Below are positions 30,239-38,819 of a DNA stretch of 39,899 bases, in pieces. Location: the NCBI GenBank assembly GCA_913041495.1, contig CAJWHT010000031.1, positions 1-39,899 of the forward strand, written 5' to 3'. A model generated the notes under the pieces. It searched no databases and was not told the DNA's origin. It saw nothing but the letters and a program-made list of their open reading frames with translations. The DNA is from an uncultured Desulfobacteraceae bacterium. GTDB taxonomy: Bacteria; Desulfobacterota; Desulfobacteria; Desulfobacterales; Desulfobacteraceae. Within the stretch, counting starts at the first letter, position 1; the number at the start of each line of letters is the position of its first letter. Position numbers and translations under genes: made by a program.

Positions 30239-33200
30239 TTAACCGGGACGCCCTTTGTCCGCGGGCTTGAGTGCCGTTAAAACCTGCCTGATCTGATCCG
30301 GTTTAAACCAGTCCCTGTGAGTGCCGTCCACAGGGATGCGCCGGACATTACCTTTGGCGTAGGTCCTGAGTTTGGGGTCATACTTTTCCATCCAGTTCTT
30401 GGAATCCATCACAAGGATATCTCCCTTATAGGGCCTTGGCAGATATGATTTATAGGCTTTCCAGAAGGCTGATTCCATCAGCCGGAACTGGGTTTTTTCC
30501 GGCAGCGGTATGCCCAGCCTGGGGTATATCCTTCCCCGCAGGTCGTCCAGGGCAAGGCTGTACATGTGCAGTTTTTCCCGCAGTTTGGGAATGATTTTTT
30601 TCAGTATGTGTCCGATGCCGAAACGGAACATGCCCTTCATGTGATGCCCCACGAAGGCGGACATGCGTTTGGTCTGCCAGAATTCGTCCAGAAAGACAAG
30701 GTGCTCCACCTCTTTTCCCATGCTGATGAGCTGTGAGGCGATTTCAAAGGCGGCAATGGAGTACCGGCAAAACCCGATGATGATATAGGGGCCCGAGGGG
30801 GCCGCGTGGGTGATCTCTTTGACGTTTCGCCGGGCGATCTCCCACAGATCCATGGGAATGATCCGGTTGTTTACGGTTTTGTGGGCAAATACGGTGAGGG
30901 TAAAGAAAGGGTGCCCCATCAGATCCTGTTTGGCATAGGCATCGGTATCCTCGCTGGTGCCGGCCACAAAGATAATGGGCGGACGGTCCCCTTTGGGTTT
31001 GATGACCCTCAGATTCCTGAACACGAAACCCGTGTCGTTTTCCCTGAGAACGGCGGCCAGGTCTGCCAATACCGGGTGCCTGAATATGGCCAGGACCGGA
31101 ATGTCGATGCTAAAGGCCTTTTCAATCGACGTCACCAGGCGGATGGCGGTGAGGGATGAGCCGCCGATATCAAAAAAATTGTCTGTGAGGCGAATCTCGG
31201 TTCGGTTGAGGATCTGCTGCCAGATCCGGATCAGTCCGGTGACGTATGCGTCATCATTCGCGCTCTCAACAGGTGTGTCAGGCAGGGACGAGTTGTCCAC
31301 CGGCCTGATATCAAGGGACTTGTAATCTATTTTCCCGGCAGTGGTCAGGGTAAATGCGTCCGTAAAACCAATGGTTGACGGCACCATGTAGGCCGGCAGC
31401 CGGTCGGACATCCATTGTTTAAGGGTGTCTGCGTCCGGTGTGTCCGGCAGGTCTTTTTTAAGGATAACCACCAGATGAATATCAATGTGCGCCTGATTGT
31501 TGCCGCAGATCTTTACGGCGGCTGTTTCCACCCCGGGGTGGGTCATGGCGGTTTTTTCGATTTCATCGGGTTCCACCCGGTAACCGTTGATCTTTATCTG
31601 CCGGTCGGACCTGCCCAGGAAGATAATGTCTCCTGACGGCATCATGTATGCGTTGTCGCCTGTTTTGAAAAAGCGGATGTCCTGCCGGTCCGTCCCGGGG
31701 GAGAGAAACCTGCGGGCGGTGAGTTCCGGCAGGTTCAGGTATCCTGCAGCCACCTGGGGGCCCCCGATATGGATTTCGCCATTCACCCCGGGCGGTGCCG
31801 GCTGGTTAAAGTGGTTCAATATGGCGATGCTGACATCGGAAAAGGGCCTGCCGATGGAGGTCCGGTTATTTACGGGCTGGGCGGATGTCAGGTCCGCAAC
31901 GGTCACAGCCACTGTTGTTTCTGTGGGACCGTAAGTGTTGAGCAAACGGATCCGGTCTCCGACGGCCTGCTGCCAGGCTTCCAGCTTGTCGGCCCGTGCG
32001 GCTTCCCCGCCGATAATCACGAGACGCAGGGTGTCCGGAAGGGGCAATTCCTTGACCTGGTCAGCGATCAGGTGCCAGTAGGCGGTGGGCAGATCTGCCA
32101 CGGTGACGGCATTGTCGTTGCAATAGGCAAAAAATTGTTCCGGTGTCAGTACGGCATCCCTGGATTTGATCACCAGACAGGCACCTGAAAATAAGGTGGG
32201 ATAGATTTCTTCTGCAGAGGCATCAAAACTGATGGAGGCAAACTGGAGCACCCGGTCCGTGGGCTGGATGTCGTAGGCTGTGGCCGCAGACTTGGTGAAT
32301 GCGGCCAGGGCGGAATGCTGGACCACGACACCCTTTGGGGCCCCGGTAGACCCCGAGGTATAGATAATGTATGCAGTGTGGCCCGGGGCCACGGGAACCT
32401 GGGGATTGGTATCGGCACACCGGGTGATGGCATCTTTCTCCCTGTCCACCAGCACCAGGTCCGCAACGGTGCCCGGCATCAGATTCAGCCTTTCGGTGTC
32501 CGTGAGTATCAGGTCTGGCCGGGCATCATCCATGATGACCTTGAGCCGTTTTTTCGGATAGCTGATGTCCGCAGGAATATAGCAGGCACCGGATTTCAGA
32601 ATACCCAGCAGGAAAACAATGAGATCCGTGGTCTGGGGCAGGAAAACCAGCACCCGCTTCCCGGGACCACCGCCCACGGCCAGAAGAAAGTGGGCGACCT
32701 GGTTGGCCTGCCGGTTCAGGTCCTCGTAGGTCAGGGTTTTGCTGCTGTCCGTCACCGCAGGCACCGATTTGTTTACCGTGGCCTGGATTTCAAACAGGCT
32801 GTGGATGCAGCTTGTGGGGTTCAGGTGCCGGCGGGTGGTCTGGAGCTTCTGGTCAATGGCCTGGGTTTCTGCCGGGGTTAATACGGGCAGCTCGGTGAGC
32901 CGGGCATCCGGTGTGTCCGCCGCCACGTTAAGGAAATTGGCAAAGTGGCTCAGGATCTGGCGGGTGGTCTTTTCATTGAATTTACGCTGGTCGTATTCAA
33001 TGGTCGCTTCCAGTTCATCCGTTCCCTGGACCGTAAGGAAAATGGCTGCCGGCGTTCGTTCCAGAAGGGATACGCTGGAGCATCCCACCCCTGATTTATA
33101 GGGGGTAAGGGATTGATCCAGGGTGTTGTAATCGTAGGAAAAGTAGATTTCCGACAGGGGGAGGCTGCCGCGAATGGGGCTCAATGCATGGATATCGGTC

Positions 33201-36200
33201 AGCGAGAGGTGGTCATGTTCCCTGATGGCCTTCCACTGCCTGCGGATAGCTGATATGAAGTCGGTAAAGGAGAGTGCGGGGTCGATTTTGATCCTTACCG
33301 GCAGGGTGTTGATATACATGCCAGTCCGGTCGGGGCTGTCTGGTGAGGTACCCGGATGGGCTTTACCATCTGGCCGGTTGTCAAAATTGCGGACAGATAC
33401 CGTGGTGCCGAAAAGAATATCCGCCTTGCCCGTATAATGACTGAGAAGCACGGCCCAGGCTCCCATGAGGAAGGTGTTCACGGTCAGTCCTTTTTCCGTG
33501 CACAGGTTTTTGATTTTACGGGCGGTAACCGCGGGCAAAAATGACCTGTGGGTGCCTGTGGTAAGAGGCATGGCGTGCTGCTGGCGGCGTCCGGGGGCCG
33601 TATCTTCACGGTTCATCCGGAAGGGAAACACCAAAGGTTCGGTAAATCCGTCCAGATACCCGGCCCAGAATTTCTTAGCCGGTGATGTGGGATGGCGGTT
33701 CAGCCATGAAATATACTGGCGGAACGAGCCTGCAGGGGGCAGCGGTATCTCGGGATTCCGGTAGGTGCGGAACAAGTCCCTTAAAATAAAGGTCATGGAG
33801 CGGCCGTCCCCGATGCAGTGGTGGAAACTCCAGACACAGACGTACCGGTTGTCGGTCCGCTTGAAAAGGGCCACACGCAAGGCCGGCGGAGTGCTCAAGG
33901 AAAATCCGAGCCGACGGTCCGCCTTGAGAAACATATCCAGGAATTCGTTTTGTTCCGATGCGGCAAGATTGCTCCAGTCGTTGAATTCCAGGGAGAAGGT
34001 CCCCGGCGGGGTAATGAATTGCTCCGGGTGATCCAGGCCCTGCCAGGTAAAGCCCAGCCGCAGCACCTCGTGGTGGTTGACAACCCGTGTCCAGGCATCG
34101 GAGAACCTGTCCACATCAATGGACTGCTTCATTTCAAAAACGATTTGCTCCACATAGCACCCGGCCCCCTGGGGGGCTCTCAGGGTTTCCATCAGCATGC
34201 CGTGCTGCATGGGGGACAGGGGGAACCGCTGCATCCCGCCCCGGGTGGCGATGGGGTGATCGGGTGTGTCAAGCCCTTGCAAAATGACCGCATTTAACGC
34301 CTTGGCCATCCGATCTATTTCCGTCTTTTGGAATCTGTTCGTCCGGTATCTGAGCCAGCCTTGGAACCCCTCCGGGGTTTCCCAGAGTTCAAGGGTGAGA
34401 TCGACGTTGGTATCTGAGGGTTTGTGGTGGAGAAATTTGCTTTTGGCCCCGGATAGTTCCAGGTGGGGAAAGTCCATGGTCTGCATCAAAAATAGCGTGG
34501 TGAGGCACAGCGGATGTCCCAGGGTTTCGGTACAGAGCCGGCTGACCTCCTTAAACGGTGCTTCCGCATTCCCGTACAGACTGTCCAGTGTTTGTTTTAC
34601 CTGGCCGAGTATTGTCTTGAAATCCATACCTGAGGTGATCCGGCTGCGTACCAAAAGGGTGTTCATCAAAAAACCGATTTGGGTCTCGCTGGCTGTTCCC
34701 TGGCGGTTGGCCCAGGCAATACCGGTGATATGATCTTCCTTGCGGTATCTCAGGTAGAGCATAATCTGGAAAAATCCGAGCAGAACGGTGAAAGGGCTGG
34801 TCTCCAACTGGTGGGCAAGCGACCGGATCTCCTGTTTGACGGGTATGTTAACCGGAACTGCATCGGCGCGCCAATCACCTGCCGCGTCTGTGTTGGGAGG
34901 CTGGGTATCAAGGCCGGACAGGTAGGATGCATAAAATTTTCGGGATTTTTCCCAGGCAATGTCGGCGGCATGGCGCCGTTGCCGGATGAAGGAACGATAC
35001 TCTGTTAGGACGTCGGCCGGATCAGGCCGTGGAATGCCGCCTGGTGTGTTATAGGCTTGGGCCACCGATCGTGTAAAGAGGGCGGCGGACCATCCGTCAA
35101 AGACCAGGTGGTGGAAAACAAAACAGACCAGGGTACGGTCTTCGCCCAGGTGAAGCACTGAGGTTTTGAACAAGGGCCCCTTGTCCAGATCAAAAGGGGG
35201 GTTTATCCGGGTGTCCAGCCAGGACTTGATCCCGGGAGCGATGCCCTCTGTTTGTGAATGAGATCCCGGGGCTTCACTTGAATCTGTTTCAAACCAGATA
35301 TCCGTCGCCCCCGGCATTTGAAACGGTTCTCCGTTCTTATGGTGCAAACGGGTCGTCAGTGCCGGATGGCGTTCGGCCGTAATACTCAAGGCCCGGCGGA
35401 ACCGTTCCGGATCAAAATTCCCCCGGATGTCATACACCAGGGGGATGTGGTAAACGCAAGATCCCGGGTTAATCCGTTCGAAGACCCAGATGACTTCCTG
35501 GTCCGGCAGCAGGGGGAGCGGTTCGTCCGCGGATATGTCTGTAGTTCTCGTGTCCGTTGTTTTAAGGTCCGGTGACCCGGACACGGCTTTTACAAAGTCT
35601 GAGAATTTTGGCCGGGAGAACAACACGTTCAGCCGGACATCTTTACCGAGGCGGTCCCTGATCCGTGAAATGATCCGGGTGCCTAAGATGGAATCCCCGC
35701 CCAGCAACAGGAAGTGGTCGTCGCCGGACGACAGCGTGATCTTTAGCGTGTTTTCCCAGATGTCCGCCACGGCATCCCCAAGATCCCCTGTGGCGGATAA
35801 GGCGGCCTTTTTTCGGGCTGCCTGGGATTTTTCCAAGAAATTTATACCTGTGGCCTTTCTTTTTTCCATGGTCCGCAATGCATCCCGGTCTATTTTACCC
35901 TGTGGGGTCTGGGGCAGGGCCTCCATGGAAACCACGGCGGCAGGCAAATGGGTCCGTGGCAGCCTGTTTTTAAGAAAATCAATCACTTTATCGGCTGATA
36001 CACGGGCATCCACGTATGCGGTAAGTCGTCCGGGGCCTTTGTCGGGCGTTGCCAGAACAACGGCTGCCTGGCTGACACCGGGATAGGCCCTCAGGTGGCT
36101 TTCGATTTCACCGGGTTCGATCCGGATCCCCCGGTGCTTGATCTGAAAGTCCTTTCTCCCCATGAAGACAAGGTCTCCGTTTTCCAGGGCATAGGCCATG

Positions 36201-37345
36201 TCCCCGGTCTTGTAGCTCCAGACGCCGTTTTGTTCGGAAAACGCCCCGGCGGTGCGGTCCGGATCATTGATATACCCGTTTGCCACCTGGCAGCCGGCAA
36301 TAATGATTTCGCCGGGTTCTCCCGGGGGCACCGGCAGCCCTTTCTCGTCTGCCAGGAAAATGTCCAGGTTGTCCACGGCTTTGCCGATGGGGGCTTTGCC
36401 TTGGCGCGACGGGGTGTCGGGCACGGTGTAAAGCGTGGCGCATACGGTGGCTTCAGCCGGGCCGTATCCGTTGATCAGGGCCAGTCCGGGAATCCGTTTT
36501 TTGATGTCGCAGAGCAGGGGTTCGGGGATGGGGTCCACACCGGTGAGCATCCGCCTCAGGCACAGGTCGACGTCCTTTGTGGCCATCCGTTCAATCATGA
36601 AGGGCGGCACATAGGCGCTGGTAATCTTTTCCATTGCCAGCCATGCCAGGAACAGGTCCGGATCAAATCGGCTGCGGTCCTCCGGGATAAACAGGGTTGC
36701 CCCGGCCATGAGGGCCGACCAAATTTCGTAAACCGAGACGTCAAAGCTCAGGGCGGACCAGAGGCTGCACCTGTCACCGGGGGATACGGGACGGATACGG
36801 TTAAATGCCTGGAGCAGGTTTCTTACGGCATCATGGGAGATTCCGATTCCCTTTGGCCTGCCGGTGGAGCCTGAGGTGTGGATGATGTAGGCGTGGTTTT
36901 CAGGGGCGACCTCAAGGCATACCACGGGGCTGGTTACTGCGGGGGGCAGCGCTGTCCCCGGATATGTATCCATGTTCAGGGTCCTAAGCGCCGGGCTGAA
37001 TCGGGGCGCTTCCGACGACAGGGTGACGGCAAGCGAGGCATGGAGCCTGTCCGCCATGCCCCGGGTTCTGTCCGCGGGATCATTGATATCCAGGGGGACA
37101 TAGGTGCCGCCGGCTTTGAGCACGGCTAGGGCGGTCCGGATGAAATCGATTCCCGGGGGCAGGCAGATGGGCACTCGGCTGCCGCAGGTCACACCGGCGG
37201 CAGACAGATCCTCCGCCAGGTCTTCTGCGGCCTGTTCCAGCTCGCCGTATGTGATCCGTCCCTGGGGAGAGACCACTGCCGCATGGTTTTCGTATGTTCT
37301 GGCAACGGCTGAAAAATGTCGGTGGAGCAGTTCCTGCCCTGTCAT
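30239..37345 (-). CDS. Non-ribosomal peptide synthetase, A-PCP-C-C-A-PCP-TE
   Basis: A 2368-residue cytoplasmic enzyme. Domains in order: A1 (1-495, HTSGSTGRPKG), PCP1 (Ser552 in LLGGDS), C1 (about 603-1035, HHLVFDG with His746), C2 (about 1045-1475, HHCIGDG with His1176), A2 (about 1490-1985, YTSGSTGAPKG), PCP2 (Ser2064 in IGGSS) and TE (about 2085-2360). Both C domains keep HHxxxDG, and no PCP lies between them. The TE has GFCRYS, so Cys2193 replaces the usual Ser; Asp in VFLDEF and His in DGTHRDWF complete a triad. By the Stachelhaus alignment A2 has Glu and Asp lining the pocket, which suggests a basic amino acid. A1 starts without a C domain, so it is an initiation module. A di- or short peptide product is likely. 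The Shine-Dalgarno is weak. No PPTase or exporter is clearly linked. Confidence 0.93.
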   Translation of the reverse strand: MTGQELLHRHFSAVARTYENHAAVVSPQGRITYGELEQAAEDLAEDLSAAGVTCGSRVPICLPPGIDFIRTALAVLKAGGTYVPLDINDPADRTRGMADRLHASLAVTLSSEAPRFSPALRTLNMDTYPGTALPPAVTSPVVCLEVAPENHAYIIHTSGSTGRPKGIGISHDAVRNLLQAFNRIRPVSPGDRCSLWSALSFDVSVYEIWSALMAGATLFIPEDRSRFDPDLFLAWLAMEKITSAYVPPFMIERMATKDVDLCLRRMLTGVDPIPEPLLCDIKKRIPGLALINGYGPAEATVCATLYTVPDTPSRQGKAPIGKAVDNLDIFLADEKGLPVPPGEPGEIIIAGCQVANGYINDPDRTAGAFSEQNGVWSYKTGDMAYALENGDLVFMGRKDFQIKHRGIRIEPGEIESHLRAYPGVSQAAVVLATPDKGPGRLTAYVDARVSADKVIDFLKNRLPRTHLPAAVVSMEALPQTPQGKIDRDALRTMEKRKATGINFLEKSQAARKKAALSATGDLGDAVADIWENTLKITLSSGDDHFLLLGGDSILGTRIISRIRDRLGKDVRLNVLFSRPKFSDFVKAVSGSPDLKTTDTRTTDISADEPLPLLPDQEVIWVFERINPGSCVYHIPLVYDIRGNFDPERFRRALSITAERHPALTTRLHHKNGEPFQMPGATDIWFETDSSEAPGSHSQTEGIAPGIKSWLDTRINPPFDLDKGPLFKTSVLHLGEDRTLVCFVFHHLVFDGWSAALFTRSVAQAYNTPGGIPRPDPADVLTEYRSFIRQRRHAADIAWEKSRKFYASYLSGLDTQPPNTDAAGDWRADAVPVNIPVKQEIRSLAHQLETSPFTVLLGFFQIMLYLRYRKEDHITGIAWANRQGTASETQIGFLMNTLLVRSRITSGMDFKTILGQVKQTLDSLYGNAEAPFKEVSRLCTETLGHPLCLTTLFLMQTMDFPHLELSGAKSKFLHHKPSDTNVDLTLELWETPEGFQGWLRYRTNRFQKTEIDRMAKALNAVILQGLDTPDHPIATRGGMQRFPLSPMQHGMLMETLRAPQGAGCYVEQIVFEMKQSIDVDRFSDAWTRVVNHHEVLRLGFTWQGLDHPEQFITPPGTFSLEFNDWSNLAASEQNEFLDMFLKADRRLGFSLSTPPALRVALFKRTDNRYVCVWSFHHCIGDGRSMTFILRDLFRTYRNPEIPLPPAGSFRQYISWLNRHPTSPAKKFWAGYLDGFTEPLVFPFRMNREDTAPGRRQQHAMPLTTGTHRSFLPAVTARKIKNLCTEKGLTVNTFLMGAWAVLLSHYTGKADILFGTTVSVRNFDNRPDGKAHPGTSPDSPDRTGMYINTLPVRIKIDPALSFTDFISAIRRQWKAIREHDHLSLTDIHALSPIRGSLPLSEIYFSYDYNTLDQSLTPYKSGVGCSSVSLLERTPAAIFLTVQGTDELEATIEYDQRKFNEKTTRQILSHFANFLNVAADTPDARLTELPVLTPAETQAIDQKLQTTRRHLNPTSCIHSLFEIQATVNKSVPAVTDSSKTLTYEDLNRQANQVAHFLLAVGGGPGKRVLVFLPQTTDLIVFLLGILKSGACYIPADISYPKKRLKVIMDDARPDLILTDTERLNLMPGTVADLVLVDREKDAITRCADTNPQVPVAPGHTAYIIYTSGSTGAPKGVVVQHSALAAFTKSAATAYDIQPTDRVLQFASISFDASAEEIYPTLFSGACLVIKSRDAVLTPEQFFAYCNDNAVTVADLPTAYWHLIADQVKELPLPDTLRLVIIGGEAARADKLEAWQQAVGDRIRLLNTYGPTETTVAVTVADLTSAQPVNNRTSIGRPFSDVSIAILNHFNQPAPPGVNGEIHIGGPQVAAGYLNLPELTARRFLSPGTDRQDIRFFKTGDNAYMMPSGDIIFLGRSDRQIKINGYRVEPDEIEKTAMTHPGVETAAVKICGNNQAHIDIHLVVILKKDLPDTPDADTLKQWMSDRLPAYMVPSTIGFTDAFTLTTAGKIDYKSLDIRPVDNSSLPDTPVESANDDAYVTGLIRIWQQILNRTEIRLTDNFFDIGGSSLTAIRLVTSIEKAFSIDIPVLAIFRHPVLADLAAVLRENDTGFVFRNLRVIKPKGDRPPIIFVAGTSEDTDAYAKQDLMGHPFFTLTVFAHKTVNNRIIPMDLWEIARRNVKEITHAAPSGPYIIIGFCRYSIAAFEIASQLISMGKEVEHLVFLDEFWQTKRMSAFVGHHMKGMFRFGIGHILKKIIPKLREKLHMYSLALDDLRGRIYPRLGIPLPEKTQFRLMESAFWKAYKSYLPRPYKGDILVMDSKNWMEKYDPKLRTYAKGNVRRIPVDGTHRDWFKPDQIRQVLTALKPADKGRPG

Positions 37346-37407
37346 AGTCGTCGCAATCGAAATTATGGGTGCCTAGGTCTGTAAAACGCCTTGTATACCT
37401 GATTACA

Positions 37408-37436
37408 GCTATATACTATCACCCTGGATTTTTCAA
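37408..37436 (-). promoter_or_regulatory. Candidate promoter of the NRPS gene
   Basis: On the minus strand TTGAAA (37436-37431) and TATAGC (37413-37408) are exactly 17 bases apart and lie 63 bases before the NRPS ATG. Plausible but not distinctive. Confidence 0.4.
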
Positions 37437-37437
37437 A

Positions 37438-37464
37438 CTAAAGTATGACTCTGATGTACTTTAG
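37438..37464 (-). other. Perfect 8-bp inverted repeat overlapping the stop of the reductive-dehalogenase-like gene
   Basis: CTAAAGTA and TACTTTAG are separated by 11 bases, and the TAA stop (37463-37461) lies in the first arm. TTTGAAAAA follows on the minus strand. It may be a weak terminator between this gene and the NRPS, or an operator next to the NRPS promoter. Confidence 0.45.
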
Positions 37465-38810
37465 CTGTCCAGGATGGTGTCGGGATTTGATTTGGGAAGC
37501 GTTTTCTTTCGCCCGTAAAGAAGATCGTCCATAAGCAGGGCAATGCGCTGGTTGACGGGATTCCTGGAAATATACAGGCGCACCAGCCGGTGGATCAGGG
37601 TGTCCGGTTTGGTGTAGGGGCAGACGGCGATGCACATGCCGCAGTCCGATCCGATGGTTTTCCAGTAGGAAAAGCAGCGGGCCTGGTCGATGGACCAGTG
37701 GCGGAATCCCCGGGACTCCTGTTCATCGCCGTCGGTGATGGACCCAGAAGGGCAGTTGTCCGCGCATTTTTTACAGATCCGGCAAAAGGCGTCCATATGC
37801 AGCGGGGGGCCGGAAGCTGTGGAGGGAAGGATTAAATCCGTGGTAACCACGGCCAGGCGAGCACAGGGGCCGTGGACCCGGTGCATGAATATGCCCATGC
37901 GGCCCAGTTCCCCCAATCCCGATTCCACGGCCAGTGGCACACAGAGGGTGTCGTAGTTGGCATCGTTGTGCGCCCTTGCCCGGTATCCGAAACCCCGGAT
38001 ATACGTGGCGAGGATATTGGATATCTTGGCGGCTTCCACGTATTTTTGGGCAGATTCCTGGATGACACAGGAGGTGGGGCCTTGTTTGAGCATGCCCGGC
38101 CGCATGGGTACCGCAATCACAATGGCGGTGGGATAGGATTGGTCCGGCGGTGTTCCCCAGTCTTTGGCATGGCGGCCCTTATGGCTGTAATAATGGTGGG
38201 GTGCTGTAGCAATGATGCCGGTGTCGCATCCCCCGTAAAAGCGGACCATCTGTTCCACTTCCCTTGAGAAACGCGCAGGATCGATCGCTTTTTTTTCGGG
38301 GGCAGGTTCCCCGTCCGACAGGGGGATAGCGGCCTCCATATATCTGAAGGCCGACAGGTATATGGGGGCGGTGTAGGCATCGTGAAATGTCTGGCGGGGA
38401 TCCCCGAAATCCGGCTTGTTGTGGATTTGTCTGTCTATCGTGGTGTTTTCCGGCCGCATCCGGTAGTAGGTTTTTGCAAGATCCGGGTGATTCTTGAGAT
38501 TATTCCGGGCGAACATGGTATCCCGTTCATCGTATTGGACTGCGGTGTCTGTGTGACGTTGGGCGGGGGCTTTAGGAAAAAAATGTATGAGAGAAATGAT
38601 TGTGAAGGCGACAAGTGTCAACAGGAAGATCGCTTGGGCAACGGTGCCAAATTTGGGGATAATTAACAAAAAGACCACGCCCGATAAAACGGCCAGTCCC
38701 AGGGAAATCCATGCGGCCCGGTTTTCAAGCTCCTGAAGCGACGAGGCTGACAGGGTTAAAAAGAACAGGGCACATCCGGCCCCGGCCAGTCCGCTCAATA
38801 TATCCAGCAT
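37461..38810 (-). CDS. Membrane-anchored reductive-dehalogenase-like 4Fe-4S protein
   Basis: A 449-residue protein. Three N-terminal membrane helices (about 3-22, 33-51, 57-78) are followed by a domain like reductive dehalogenases (RdhA): ISNILATYIRGFGYRARAHND, ESGLGELGRMGIFMHRVHGPCARLAVVTTDL, and two Fe-S motifs, Cys343-Cys346-Cys349-Cys353-Pro and Cys379-Cys390-Cys393-Cys397-Pro. The spacing in the second motif is that of RdhA and its epoxyqueuosine-reductase relatives, so a corrinoid cofactor is expected. There is no Tat signal (RR motif), so the domain may face the cytoplasm. Canonical RdhA is exported and tethered by a separate RdhB. The real substrate is unknown; dehalogenation is only one option. 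AAGGA precedes the ATG, 10 bases after the hutI stop. Confidence 0.88.
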   Translation of the reverse strand: MLDILSGLAGAGCALFFLTLSASSLQELENRAAWISLGLAVLSGVVFLLIIPKFGTVAQAIFLLTLVAFTIISLIHFFPKAPAQRHTDTAVQYDERDTMFARNNLKNHPDLAKTYYRMRPENTTIDRQIHNKPDFGDPRQTFHDAYTAPIYLSAFRYMEAAIPLSDGEPAPEKKAIDPARFSREVEQMVRFYGGCDTGIIATAPHHYYSHKGRHAKDWGTPPDQSYPTAIVIAVPMRPGMLKQGPTSCVIQESAQKYVEAAKISNILATYIRGFGYRARAHNDANYDTLCVPLAVESGLGELGRMGIFMHRVHGPCARLAVVTTDLILPSTASGPPLHMDAFCRICKKCADNCPSGSITDGDEQESRGFRHWSIDQARCFSYWKTIGSDCGMCIAVCPYTKPDTLIHRLVRLYISRNPVNQRIALLMDDLLYGRKKTLPKSNPDTILDS

Positions 38811-38819
38811 CTTTATTCC

